DNA of 64,000 nt from Psychrobacillus lasiicapitis (GTDB lineage Bacteria; Bacillota; Bacilli; Bacillales_A; Planococcaceae). The stretch covers positions 314,117 through 378,116 of the forward strand of contig NZ_VDGH01000001.1 of assembly GCF_006861795.1 (NCBI RefSeq), in the 5' to 3' direction. Position numbers and translations under genes: made by a program. Below, piece after piece: positions 55,360 through 63,732 of this stretch (positions are counted from its first letter, which is position 1; each line of letters opens with the position of its first letter). Below the pieces are notes generated by a model. That model made no database searches. It worked only from the letters and a program-made list of their open reading frames with translations, and was not told the DNA's origin.

Positions 55360-57027
55360 ATGACAACTGTAGCTGAAAGAGCAAAAGATTTAGTAAAAGT
55401 AGATAGAAGAGATGGTAAATTAGCTCTGGCACATATTTACGTCGCGTTCATTGCATTAGCGATTGGTGGACTTTGCGGTCTATTACAAACATTAGTACGG
55501 TCTGGTACATTTACACTTCCTTGGGGAATTGGCTATTATCAAATTTTAACTGTTCACGGTGTATTACTCGGACTCGTATTAACAACTTATTTCATTTTTG
55601 GTTTCCAGATTGCCGCTGTTAGCAGAACCTCTGGCACGTTGACAGACAAACAACGTATGCTGGGTTGGGTCGGCTTTTGGGTAATGACCATTGGTACTAT
55701 CGCCTCTGCAACAATGGTTTTACTTAACCAAGCATCTGTGCTTTATACTTTTTATGCACCGCTCCAAGCTCATTGGATTTTCTATGCAGGCTTGGCATTA
55801 GTCATTGTTGGTTCATGGATCGGCGGAGCTGGTCAAATTGGCAAATATATCGAATGGCGAAAAGCGAATCCTGGACAATCAAGTCCACTACTTACTTTTA
55901 TGGTTGTAGTTAACTTATCTATGTGGATTGTATGTTCACTAGGAGTGGCAGTCGAAGTATTATTCCAACTGCTCCCTTGGTCTTTAGGATGGGTAGATAA
56001 AGTAGATGTACTGCTTTCACGTACATTGTTTTGGTACTTCGGTCATCCACTTGTTTACTTCTGGTTATTACCAGCGTACATGGTTTGGTATGTAGTCATT
56101 CCAAAAGTTATTGGCGGAAAAATTTTCTCTGATGCACTTGCTCGATTATCGTTTATGTTGTTTTTGTTATTCTCGATTCCTGTAGGATTTCACCATCAAT
56201 TAGTGGAACCTGGAATTAGTTCTTTTTGGAAGTTCCTGCAAGTAGTATTAACCTTAATGGTAGTGATTCCTTCTTTATTAACAGCATTCTCGATGTTCGC
56301 TACTTTTGAAATTAGAGGTCGAGCATTAGGCGGAAAAGGAGTTTTAGGTTGGTTCAAAAAATTGCCATGGGGAGATGCACGCTTCCTTGTACCATTTATC
56401 GGGATGGCAGCGTTTATTCCAGCAGGTGCGGGTGGTATTATTAACGCTTCTCATCAAATGAACCAATTAGTTCATAATACCATTTGGGTAACGGGGCATT
56501 TCCATTTAACTGTTGCAACTACAGTTGTGTTAACATTTTTTGGTGCTGCTTATTGGTTAATCCCCCACCTTACTGGTCGAGTTTTAACGAAACAAATGAA
56601 CAAGCTTGCAATTATTCAGGCAATCGTTTGGGCGTTCGGTATGTCCATCATGTCAGGAGCGATGCATATCGTTGGACTATTCGGCGCACCAAGACGTTCA
56701 GACTTCTCTACTTATGGAGGATCTGCACAAGCAGCTGAGTGGATTCCGTATCAAATTGCACAAGCGGTCGGTGGTACTATCCTATTTATCGGAATCGTGT
56801 TAGTTCTTTATATCGTTGCAAATTTACTTTGGTTTGCTCCTAAAGGAGAAACAGAATTCCCAGTTGGTGAGATTTCGGAAAATGCTGAGAAAACACCAAT
56901 GGCATTGGAAAACTGGAAAATATGGTTGACAATTTGTATCGCATTGATATTGTTCGCTTATACCGTTCCAGTAATCGATATGATTCAAAATGCACCTCCA
57001 GGATCAAAAGGATTTAAATTGTGGTAA
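55360..57027 (+). CDS. cbaA: Cytochrome c oxidase subunit I (CbaA, b(a)3 type)
   Basis: The 555-residue haem-copper oxidase subunit has about 13 hydrophobic helices. Haem and CuB ligands are visible: HGVLLGL (helix II His), GHPLVYFWLLPAY (CuB His and cross-linked Tyr), HH in VGFHHQLVEPG, and GHFHLTVATTVVL (late His pair). This is a B-family oxidase with high oxygen affinity, which pumps protons. A strong terminator follows. Confidence 0.95.
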   Translation: MTTVAERAKDLVKVDRRDGKLALAHIYVAFIALAIGGLCGLLQTLVRSGTFTLPWGIGYYQILTVHGVLLGLVLTTYFIFGFQIAAVSRTSGTLTDKQRMLGWVGFWVMTIGTIASATMVLLNQASVLYTFYAPLQAHWIFYAGLALVIVGSWIGGAGQIGKYIEWRKANPGQSSPLLTFMVVVNLSMWIVCSLGVAVEVLFQLLPWSLGWVDKVDVLLSRTLFWYFGHPLVYFWLLPAYMVWYVVIPKVIGGKIFSDALARLSFMLFLLFSIPVGFHHQLVEPGISSFWKFLQVVLTLMVVIPSLLTAFSMFATFEIRGRALGGKGVLGWFKKLPWGDARFLVPFIGMAAFIPAGAGGIINASHQMNQLVHNTIWVTGHFHLTVATTVVLTFFGAAYWLIPHLTGRVLTKQMNKLAIIQAIVWAFGMSIMSGAMHIVGLFGAPRRSDFSTYGGSAQAAEWIPYQIAQAVGGTILFIGIVLVLYIVANLLWFAPKGETEFPVGEISENAEKTPMALENWKIWLTICIALILFAYTVPVIDMIQNAPPGSKGFKLW

Positions 57028-57031
57028 TGAT

Positions 57032-57066
57032 AAAAACGCTTGGTTTTTTTTACCAAGCGTTTTTAT
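57032..57066. terminator. Bidirectional terminator
   Basis: AAAAACGCTTGGT pairs with ACCAAGCGTTTTT. It ends cbaA and faces the first spore-protein gene. A near-copy with similar right flank (TTTTTATATxxAAACTAATCTGCT-like) lies at 58035-58062. Confidence 0.92.
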
Positions 57067-57084
57067 ATGCAAACTAATCTGCTA

Positions 57085-57828
57085 TTAGCCTAAACCTAAA
57101 GCATCCACTCTCACTTGTCTTACTTGCAGTACTTTTAGTGTAAGATCCACTACGATTTTCTCACGTAAAACACTAAACGATTCACCTACATTTGCAGGAC
57201 ATGGTGAAAAATCAAGCTCAAAGAAATCAGCACTTATTAATTCGCAATATGGCTGCTCATTATAATAGACATTATTTTCAAAGAAGAATTTATCCAAACG
57301 TGGGGTATGACCGTTTTTCGGATTAATAAACCGTGACCTGCTTTCGGATGAAGACCCAATTATCGGGAAAACAAAAAATTCCCCAGGAGTTAATTCTGCA
57401 AAACCAGAAAATGGTACAGTAGCAATTCGATCACGAATAACGCCATTACAATTCGAAGTAGCATATTCTATATCCTTTCGAATATACCCTTCTACAAACA
57501 ATTTAGCTCTTGTAACTGTACGAATATTACCATCACATGGATCCGTTCCAAAACGTACAGGAATTAGTTTACATTGCGTGAGAAAGACATCTTTAAACAC
57601 TCGTTTAATTTCACTTGCTGGTGGATTAAGGGGAATATTCGCTTCTACTACGATTTGAAGTGTAGTTTCTGCTAATACAACAGGAATTTTAATGATTGGA
57701 TTAACATTTGATGGAACTAAACAAGGTGTTGCTACTTCATCAGCTAGAGGTGTTAATGTCACTGCCTCAACTGGGCATGGGTTAACAATTGGACACTCTC
57801 CATTACTCATACTATTTTGTTCACTCAT
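57085..57828 (-). CDS. CsxC/SPOCS-like spore-surface protein, paralogue 1
   Basis: The 247-residue protein has an N-terminal Cys/Pro stretch (CPIVNPCPVEAVTLTPL), then VPVVLAETTLQIVVEANIPL-like, KRVFKDVFLTQCKLIPVRF, AKLFVEGYIRKDIEYAT, VPFSGFAELTPGEFFVFP, NEQPYCELISADFFELDFSP and KIVVDLTLKVLQVRQVRV. These parts look like the SPOCS (DUF3794)/CsxC exosporium group. ATG 57828 follows AGAGGAGGTGAT. A SigK-like -10 is upstream. Spore-coat or exosporium location is inferred. Confidence 0.75.
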   Translation of the reverse strand: MSEQNSMSNGECPIVNPCPVEAVTLTPLADEVATPCLVPSNVNPIIKIPVVLAETTLQIVVEANIPLNPPASEIKRVFKDVFLTQCKLIPVRFGTDPCDGNIRTVTRAKLFVEGYIRKDIEYATSNCNGVIRDRIATVPFSGFAELTPGEFFVFPIIGSSSESRSRFINPKNGHTPRLDKFFFENNVYYNEQPYCELISADFFELDFSPCPANVGESFSVLREKIVVDLTLKVLQVRQVRVDALGLG

Positions 57829-57898
57829 TAAAATCACCTCCTCTCCTCTTTTGCAGTTTATTATCAATCATTTGATTGGAAATACTGCTCGTTCAGTC

Positions 57899-57907
57899 TA
57901 TAGTATG
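57899..57907 (-). promoter_or_regulatory. SigK/SigE-like -10 before paralogue 1
   Basis: CATACTATA on the minus strand fits the SigK -10 CATANNNTA and SigE-like CATAC-T. It lies 71 bp before the start. The same element occurs at 58915-58923, and CATACTTTA at 59764-59772. Confidence 0.6.
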
Positions 57908-58034
57908 CGGTTTATCACTTACTCTCTAAGCTATTGTAATTGGTATTGTAAATAATATTTGCTATAAAGTTCCTATCATTGGTTTGTTCAAAAAGCATAA
58001 CTAGAATCTAATAGAGAAAATTAAGAACATTATT

Positions 58035-58062
58035 AAAACGCTTGGTTTTCACCAAGCGTTTT
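58035..58062 (-). terminator. Terminator after paralogue 2
   Basis: AAAACGCTTGGT pairs with ACCAAGCGTTTT around TTTC. It is a near-copy of the hairpin at 57032-57066, which shows that the duplication took the terminator with it. Confidence 0.85.
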
Positions 58063-58084
58063 TATATAAACCAATCTGCTGGAG

Positions 58085-58846
58085 CTAGTCTTTTGAATGA
58101 TGTTCTCCCAAACCTAAAGCATTAACTCGCACTTGTCTTAATTGTAATACTTTAAGAGTTAGATCAACTACAATCTTTTCACGTAAAGTATCAAATGATT
58201 CACCTACACCTGTTGGACATGGTGAAAAATCAAGTTCAAAGAAATCAGCACTTACTAACTCGCAATATGGCTGCTCATTATAAAAAACATTATTTTCAAA
58301 GAAGTATTTATCTAAACGTGGAATATCACTGTTTTTCGGGTTAATGAATCGGGATCTGCTTTCGGAAGAACCTCCTATTGTTGGGAAAACAAAAAATTCT
58401 CCAGGAGTTAATTCTGCAAAACCAGAAAATGGAACAGTAGCAATTCGATCGCGAATAAATCCATTACAATTTGTTGTAGCATACTCAATATCTTTGCGGA
58501 TAAATCCTTCTACAAACAATTTTGCTCTCGTTACTGTACGAACATTACCTTCACATGATTCCGCACCAAAACGTACAGGAACAAGCTTACATTGCGTGAT
58601 AAAAACATCTTTAAATACTCGTTTAATTTCACTTGCCGGTGGGTTAAGTGGAATATTCGCTTCAACTACAATTTGAAGGGTGGTTTCTGCTAATACAACA
58701 GGAACTTTAAGGATTGGATTTAGATTCGCTGGAACTAAATTAGGTCTTGCTACTTCATCAGATAGAGGTGTTAGTGTCACAGCATCAACTGGACACGGAC
58801 GAATAATGGAACAATCCCCACTATTTGTAATATTTTGTTCACTCAT
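58085..58846 (-). CDS. CsxC/SPOCS-like spore-surface protein, paralogue 2
   Basis: The 253-residue protein is nearly identical in layout and most residues to paralogue 1 (CPVDAVTLTPLSDEVARPN, KIPVVLAETTLQIVVEANIP, RKDIEYATTNCNGFIRDR, VPFSGFAELTPGEFFVFP). Differences cluster at the N-terminus and in the tail (GEHHSKD). ATG 58846 follows GAAAGGAGGTGATAT. The pair seems the most recent duplication of the three. Confidence 0.75.
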   Translation of the reverse strand: MSEQNITNSGDCSIIRPCPVDAVTLTPLSDEVARPNLVPANLNPILKVPVVLAETTLQIVVEANIPLNPPASEIKRVFKDVFITQCKLVPVRFGAESCEGNVRTVTRAKLFVEGFIRKDIEYATTNCNGFIRDRIATVPFSGFAELTPGEFFVFPTIGGSSESRSRFINPKNSDIPRLDKYFFENNVFYNEQPYCELVSADFFELDFSPCPTGVGESFDTLREKIVVDLTLKVLQLRQVRVNALGLGEHHSKD

Positions 58847-58914
58847 CAATATCACCTCCTTTCAAATTTTCTATTTTCAGTGCTCACTCACTTGAACAAA
58901 CACAATATTTATCT

Positions 58915-58923
58915 TATAGTATG
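58915..58923 (-). promoter_or_regulatory. SigK/SigE-like -10 before paralogue 2
   Basis: CATACTATA on the minus strand, with GACT 15 bp before it, fits a SigK promoter (-35 AC, -10 CATANNNTA). The flank ACCGCATACTATA is shared with paralogue 1. Confidence 0.6.
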
Positions 58924-58987
58924 CGGTTCATCTCTTTAGTCTCTAAACTTTTGTAATAGGTAATGTCTTTTTTATTTTGCTTAGAGA

Positions 58988-59728
58988 TTATAGCCCTAAT
59001 GCGGTAACTCTTACTTGTCTTATCTGAAGTACTTTTAATGTAAGATCTACTACAATTTTCTCTCGTAAAATACTAAATGATTCATCTACATCTGTAGGAC
59101 ACGGTGAAAAATCGACTTCGAAAAATTTTGCACTTACTAGCTCGCAATATGGCTGCTCATTATAAAAAACACTATTTTCAAAGAAGAATTTATCCAAACG
59201 TGGAATTTCACTATTTTGCGGATTGATGAATCGCGATCTACTTTCTGAGGAATCACCTAAAATAGGGAAAAGGAGAAAGTCGTTATCTGCCAAATCAGCA
59301 AAACCAGAAAATGGAACTGTGGCAATTCGATCACGAAGTACATCATTACAATTCGTTGTAGCATACTCAATATCTTTGCGAATGTATCCTTCTATAAACA
59401 ATTTTGCTCTCGTTACTGTACGAACCGTATCATCACACGATTCTTCTTCAAAATGCACAGGGACAAGTTTACACTGTGTCATAAAAACATCTTTGAATAC
59501 TCTTTTAATTTCACTAGCTGGTGGATTAAGAGGGATATCTGCTTCCACTACGATTTGAATGGTTGTTTCTGCCAATACCACAGGAACTTTAAGGATTGGG
59601 GTAGCAGGCGGTGGAATTATACAAGGTTTTGCTCGTTCATTACTTAATGGGGTTAATGACTTTGCCTCAACCGGACATGGAATAACATCAGGCCAATACT
59701 CATTGCTTGTTTTGATTTGCTCACTCAA
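58988..59728 (-). CDS. CsxC/SPOCS-like spore-surface protein, paralogue 3
   Basis: The 246-residue protein has the same order of motifs as paralogues 1 and 2 but more changes (VPVHFEEESCDDTVRTVTRAK, ADLADNDFLLFPILGDSSES). TTG 59728 is proposed as start because GGAGGAAATAATACT lies before it and the product then begins SEQ as in the paralogues. An ATG at 59749 with AAGGAAG is the alternative (253 residues). Confidence 0.72.
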   Translation of the reverse strand: MSEQIKTSNEYWPDVIPCPVEAKSLTPLSNERAKPCIIPPPATPILKVPVVLAETTIQIVVEADIPLNPPASEIKRVFKDVFMTQCKLVPVHFEEESCDDTVRTVTRAKLFIEGYIRKDIEYATTNCNDVLRDRIATVPFSGFADLADNDFLLFPILGDSSESRSRFINPQNSEIPRLDKFFFENSVFYNEQPYCELVSAKFFEVDFSPCPTDVDESFSILREKIVVDLTLKVLQIRQVRVTALGL

Positions 59729-59763
59729 AGTATTATTTCCTCCGTTCATTCTTCCTTACGTTC

Positions 59764-59772
59764 TAAAGTATG
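59764..59772 (-). promoter_or_regulatory. SigK-like -10 before paralogue 3
   Basis: CATACTTTA on the minus strand fits CATANNNTA. It is only 15-36 bp before the possible starts, so the leader is short. A match of this degeneracy could be chance alone, but the shared place in three paralogues supports it. Confidence 0.5.
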
Positions 59773-59884
59773 TTATAAACGAAATTGGGATATAAGCAAT
59801 TAACACAGAGGAAAGGGAAATAAAAAGTCCTCTTATTGATACAAATAATCTGCGTTTAGATTTAACTACAATTAAAAGTAAAAC

Positions 59885-59928
59885 AAAAGACACCTTTACA
59901 TTCCCTATTGGAAAGAAGGTGTCTTTTT
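59885..59928 (-). terminator. Terminator after the 622-residue spore-protein gene
   Basis: AAAAGACACCTT pairs with AAGGTGTCTTTT, with T-runs on both strands. It separates this gene from paralogue 3. Confidence 0.88.
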
Positions 59929-59981
59929 TGTAGAATAATTAAATTAATCTTGAGCATGTATTCTATTCACTTAGCTAAAAT

Positions 59982-61850
59982 TTAAGTTAACTGCTGATTA
60001 ATAACCGTTTGGACTTGTAGCAGCTGGATTATTAATTCTATAACAATGTTTTGATGTATTGAATGAGAAAATTGTTCCTCTTTTAACGACACGGAATTTT
60101 CTTCTACTTTTATCCTTGGAAGATACTGAATACTTTGATGAATATTTCCTTCCATAAATAATTTCCCTTTTAATGCAATACGGTTCTTACCTGTCGATGA
60201 AGGAGAATATTTAGTTGGAACAAACTTGCAATTTATTAATTCAACAACTTTAGAAATTTCTTTTACCTTATAAACTTTCTCTTTAAATAAAACATCTTCG
60301 TCTAAACAGACTTCCACATTATATTCCCCTACTATTACTGGAACTCGAGTATATACATACTTGTGATTGGGATATGTTTTATCTGTTTCTCCTTCTTTCA
60401 TTGAAATTGAATTATGAATTGAGACGACAACAGCCCGATGGTACGCCTTCTGCTTGTTATTACTCTCTCGTTCAACACTTTTCTGACTCGTAGTGAAGAT
60501 AAGTTCATGTGATTTAAATCCAATTAGGTGGCAATATGGTTGTTCATGAAGATAAGTGACTGTATCAACTAATTTTGTGTCCAATTGAGGGGGCTTATTA
60601 TCAGATGGATCAATAAAAGTAAATGTCTTTTGATCTGTACTTCCGAATAACGGAGGATGGAGAAAGTTATCGATTTCTACGAAGGTAGAGAATGGGATTG
60701 TTAACTTTCTTAAACGTGTCTCAGTCTGTCCACTCAACTTATTTGATTGGTTTATTTTATCGTCTTCATAGTTATTTTGATAATCTTTATTTGAATCATC
60801 TACAATAGTGTCTGATGCTATTATCTCCTCCATTTCAAGATTAGGCTCAGACGGCGACACTATCTCCTGCTCCGCTTGATCTTCGATTTGTGGAACACAA
60901 GTAGTATTCGCTTCGGTTGAGATGGGAGGATAACGAAAATTATGGATCTTTTCAAAAAGAGAGAATGGGATTTTTATAGTCTTTTTGGACATTTTGTTGA
61001 GTTGATCAGTTTCATTTTGAAGATTGAATTCTTGTGTATCTTCTAGAACATCTAGCACTACCTCATCTTCCAATTCAAAGTTTAGCTCAGACTTTAATAC
61101 TATCTCCTGCTCCACCTGAGCTTCGATTTGTGGAACAAAATTAGTATTCGCTTCGGTTAAGATCGGTGGGTAACGGAAATTATGGATCTTTTCAAAAAGA
61201 GAGAAAGGAATTCTTATAACCTTTTTACTTACTTTTGGATATTTATCAGGGTCATTCGTAAGATTAAATTCTAGCGAATCTTCCATTTCATGGTTAGATT
61301 CAGACTTAAACACTATGTCTTGCTCATCTTGGACCTCGATTTGATAAACACTGTTCGTATTCGCTTCAATCGAGATTGGTGGATAACGGAAAGTATGGAT
61401 TTTCGCAAAGAGGGAAAAAGGAATTTTTATAGCCTTTTTGCTGACTTTCGGATGCTTAGCAGATTGAATAGTAGGCTCTTTTTTTATGTCATCGACAAAA
61501 GTATCATATTGCATCTTTCTCCTATGGCTTTCTCGTTTTTTGGGGAGGTCGGCAGTTTCGTTCCTTTTATACGCAACAAGTTTATCCTCTGTTTTTTCTG
61601 CAGTAAGTGAAGCTAAAACAGTATCACGTCCCTCTTTTTCCTCTGCTGGCAAATCATGAGTAGCCCCGGTAGCTGAAAAAGTAAAAACATTTTTTTGTGA
61701 AACATGCCTCTTTTGCATAGTTTCCAAGTCAAACCAGGGAAGGGGCAACTTCCCCTCGTTGTTCATATTATGAAAATCATGAGTAATAGCAGTCACGCTT
61801 ACTTTTTCGGGATTAAATTTTATTTTTGGTATAGATCGACCGTTAAACAT
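59982..61850 (-). CDS. Large CsxC/BC_2427-like spore protein with permuted module and repeats
   Basis: The 622-residue protein has no signal peptide or membrane segment. Residues 135-158, 206-229 and 286-309 repeat (K)(V/M)SKK-x-I-x-IPFSLF-x-KIH-x-FRYPP, and 379-400 is a fourth, weaker copy, with acidic linkers between. The C-terminal half holds EQPYCHLIGFKSHELIF (436-452), then VPVIVGEYNVEVCLDEDVLF (503-522), NCKFVPTKY (540-548), GKLFMEGNIHQSIQYLP (562-578) and IVIELIIQLLQVQTVI (602-617). The same parts occur in the three paralogues in another order. A role in spore coat or exosporium is inferred. Confidence 0.7.
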   Translation of the reverse strand: MFNGRSIPKIKFNPEKVSVTAITHDFHNMNNEGKLPLPWFDLETMQKRHVSQKNVFTFSATGATHDLPAEEKEGRDTVLASLTAEKTEDKLVAYKRNETADLPKKRESHRRKMQYDTFVDDIKKEPTIQSAKHPKVSKKAIKIPFSLFAKIHTFRYPPISIEANTNSVYQIEVQDEQDIVFKSESNHEMEDSLEFNLTNDPDKYPKVSKKVIRIPFSLFEKIHNFRYPPILTEANTNFVPQIEAQVEQEIVLKSELNFELEDEVVLDVLEDTQEFNLQNETDQLNKMSKKTIKIPFSLFEKIHNFRYPPISTEANTTCVPQIEDQAEQEIVSPSEPNLEMEEIIASDTIVDDSNKDYQNNYEDDKINQSNKLSGQTETRLRKLTIPFSTFVEIDNFLHPPLFGSTDQKTFTFIDPSDNKPPQLDTKLVDTVTYLHEQPYCHLIGFKSHELIFTTSQKSVERESNNKQKAYHRAVVVSIHNSISMKEGETDKTYPNHKYVYTRVPVIVGEYNVEVCLDEDVLFKEKVYKVKEISKVVELINCKFVPTKYSPSSTGKNRIALKGKLFMEGNIHQSIQYLPRIKVEENSVSLKEEQFSHSIHQNIVIELIIQLLQVQTVINQQLT

Positions 61851-61934
61851 GTAATTTTCATCCCCACCTTACTTATAAATTAACAATTAGAAACTGAATT
61901 GCTTTAGCTCTGTATATAAAGTGAAACTTCAATT

Positions 61935-62240
61935 AGTGTGGGTTTTTCGACGCACAGGACGTGCTAGTGGGGACGTTGCGACATGGAAGTCGCACTTTGG
62001 TCCCCGTCCTACCCCACTGATTGTTAGTTGTGTTCTACACGATGTGGGTCACACAGACGTTGCAAACGCTCTTTTATTTTGCGACTAGCTTTGCGCAGGA
62101 GCAACACGATGTTGCGTACTTAGTCTGGGATCATTTCATTGGGCGCATGCCAGCAGTTGATCTCCCACTTATCTTTTCGCTTTTCTTCAATCTTGAAGTC
62201 GGAGTCTTACTGCCCGTAAAGCGGGATAAATGTTTTTCAA
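61935..62240. repeat. GC-rich interspersed repeat with mini-hairpins
   Basis: This island carries GCAC-AGGAC-GTGC (61952-61964), GCGAC-ATGGAA-GTCGC (61978-61993), CTAC-ACGAT-GTGG (62035-62047) and GCAAC-ACGAT-GTTGC (62101-62115). The run TTGCGCAGGAGCA matches the element at 13302-13524, where the hairpin is absent. A frame at 62021-62257 lies inside it and lacks a ribosome site. The rest of spacer 61851-62428 shows no gene. Confidence 0.75.
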
Positions 62241-62428
62241 ATTTGAGGATGTTTTAGGCCATTGTATTATTTATTCTATGCATATTCCCTAAATTAGTTC
62301 TTCCCTTAATAAAGCATCGCTCCAATTATCACGAGACAAAAAATCCACTCTATGTATGACCATTCTCCTATAAATCCCCAGTAAATAATTTCTTTAAAAA
62401 TATTGAAAATTAATTAACTATCGTATAT

Positions 62429-62453
62429 AGTGTATATAAAGTATATATACACT
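62429..62453 (+). promoter_or_regulatory. YtrA-type operator
   Basis: AGTGTATATA-AAGTA-TATATACACT is a perfect dyad with the YtrA form AGTGTA-N13-TACACT. It lies 21 bp before the GntR gene, across its promoter. Autorepression is inferred. Confidence 0.8.
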
Positions 62454-62473
62454 AATTAAAAAGAGGTTTTTGC

Positions 62474-62851
62474 ATGCAAATTATAATCTCGAATTATTCG
62501 AAAGAACCAATTTACGAACAAATTTATACGCAAGTGAAGAAACATATTTTGACGAATGAATTGCAGCCTGGTCAGTCCCTGCCCTCTATGCGCCAATTAG
62601 CGAAGGATTTAGATATTAGCGTCATTACAACAAAAAGAGCATACGAAGAACTTGAAAAAAATGGTTTTATTTATTCAGTAGTCGGAAAAGGATCATATGT
62701 ATCCGAACAAAATAATGAAATGATAATGGAGCGAAAAATGAAAGTAATCGAGGAACAGTTAATGACTGCGATTCAAAATAGTAAAGAAATAGGGGTTGAA
62801 TTATCCGAGTTAAGGGAACTGCTTACATTGTTATATAAGGAGGAAGCATGA
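62474..62851 (+). CDS. GntR family regulator, YtrA subfamily
   Basis: The 125-residue protein has the GntR winged helix (PIYEQIYTQVKKHILTNELQPGQSLPSMRQLAKDLDIS) followed by a short dimer helix pair, the YtrA form without a large effector domain. YtrA repressors guard ABC operons induced by cell-wall antibiotics. Its stop overlaps the start of the ATPase gene (ATGA). Confidence 0.92.
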   Translation: MQIIISNYSKEPIYEQIYTQVKKHILTNELQPGQSLPSMRQLAKDLDISVITTKRAYEELEKNGFIYSVVGKGSYVSEQNNEMIMERKMKVIEEQLMTAIQNSKEIGVELSELRELLTLLYKEEA

Positions 62852-63732
62852 TGGAAAATATAATTGAACTGCAAGGTGTAAATAAGTCTTTTAACGGATT
62901 TAAACTACAGGACTTCACTATATCGGTAAAGAGAGGGTTTGTTACTGGGTTTATTGGTGGAAATGGAGTAGGAAAATCCACCACGATTAAACTAATTATG
63001 AACTTATTGCAACCTGACAGTGGAACCGTTTCTATTTTTGGCTTGGATTACAAAAATCACGAAAAAGAAATAAAACAACGAATCGGTTTTGTGTTCGATG
63101 AAAACATATTATATGAAAATGTCACCTTAAATGAAATGAAGCGAATTATTAAGCCTGCCTATAAAAACTGGGACGATGCATTATTTAACCAGTATGTAAA
63201 AAAGTTTGAACTACCCTTGAATAAAAATATAAAAAACTTTTCCAAAGGCATGATGATGAAGGCTTCTTTAACGATTGCATTATCTCATCATGCAGAATTA
63301 ATTATAATGGATGAACCAACATCGGGACTAGATCCCATATTTCGTCGAGAACTTTTAGAGCTTCTCCATGAATTAATGCAAAATGGGGAGAAAACAATCT
63401 TTTTTTCCACACATATTACAACAGATTTAGATCGGATAGCTGATTATATAACTTTTATTCATAATGGAGAGCATATATTTACTAAAGAGTATTATAAAAT
63501 CGAAGAAGAATATGCGATTGTAAAAGGGGAAACGAATCTATTAGATCGTGATACAGAACGAGAATTTATTGCTATTCGAAAATCCAATTATGGTTTTGAG
63601 GCATTAACGGGAAATAAACAGCGTACAGAAGAAGTTTTTGGAGATGCGGCCATTTTAGAAAAGCCGACACTGGAAGATATTATGTTATATACAAAGAGAG
63701 GAAAAGATAAATATGTTGAATCTCATTCGTAA
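62848..63732 (+). CDS. ABC transporter ATPase (YtrB-like)
   Basis: The 294-residue ATPase has Walker A GFIGGNGVGKSTTIK, signature NFSKGMMMKASL, Walker B LIIMDEPTSGLDP and H-loop FFSTHI. The signature reads FSKGM in place of LSGGQ, as in YtrB/EcsA-type exporters. AAGGAGGAAGC precedes the ATG at 62848. It overlaps the permease gene by 20 bp. Confidence 0.9.
   Translation: MMENIIELQGVNKSFNGFKLQDFTISVKRGFVTGFIGGNGVGKSTTIKLIMNLLQPDSGTVSIFGLDYKNHEKEIKQRIGFVFDENILYENVTLNEMKRIIKPAYKNWDDALFNQYVKKFELPLNKNIKNFSKGMMMKASLTIALSHHAELIIMDEPTSGLDPIFRRELLELLHELMQNGEKTIFFSTHITTDLDRIADYITFIHNGEHIFTKEYYKIEEEYAIVKGETNLLDRDTEREFIAIRKSNYGFEALTGNKQRTEEVFGDAAILEKPTLEDIMLYTKRGKDKYVESHS

Noticed and set aside
62021-62257. 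Plus-strand frame of 78 codons
   Set aside because: It lies inside a GC-rich repeat with hairpins and has no ribosome binding site.
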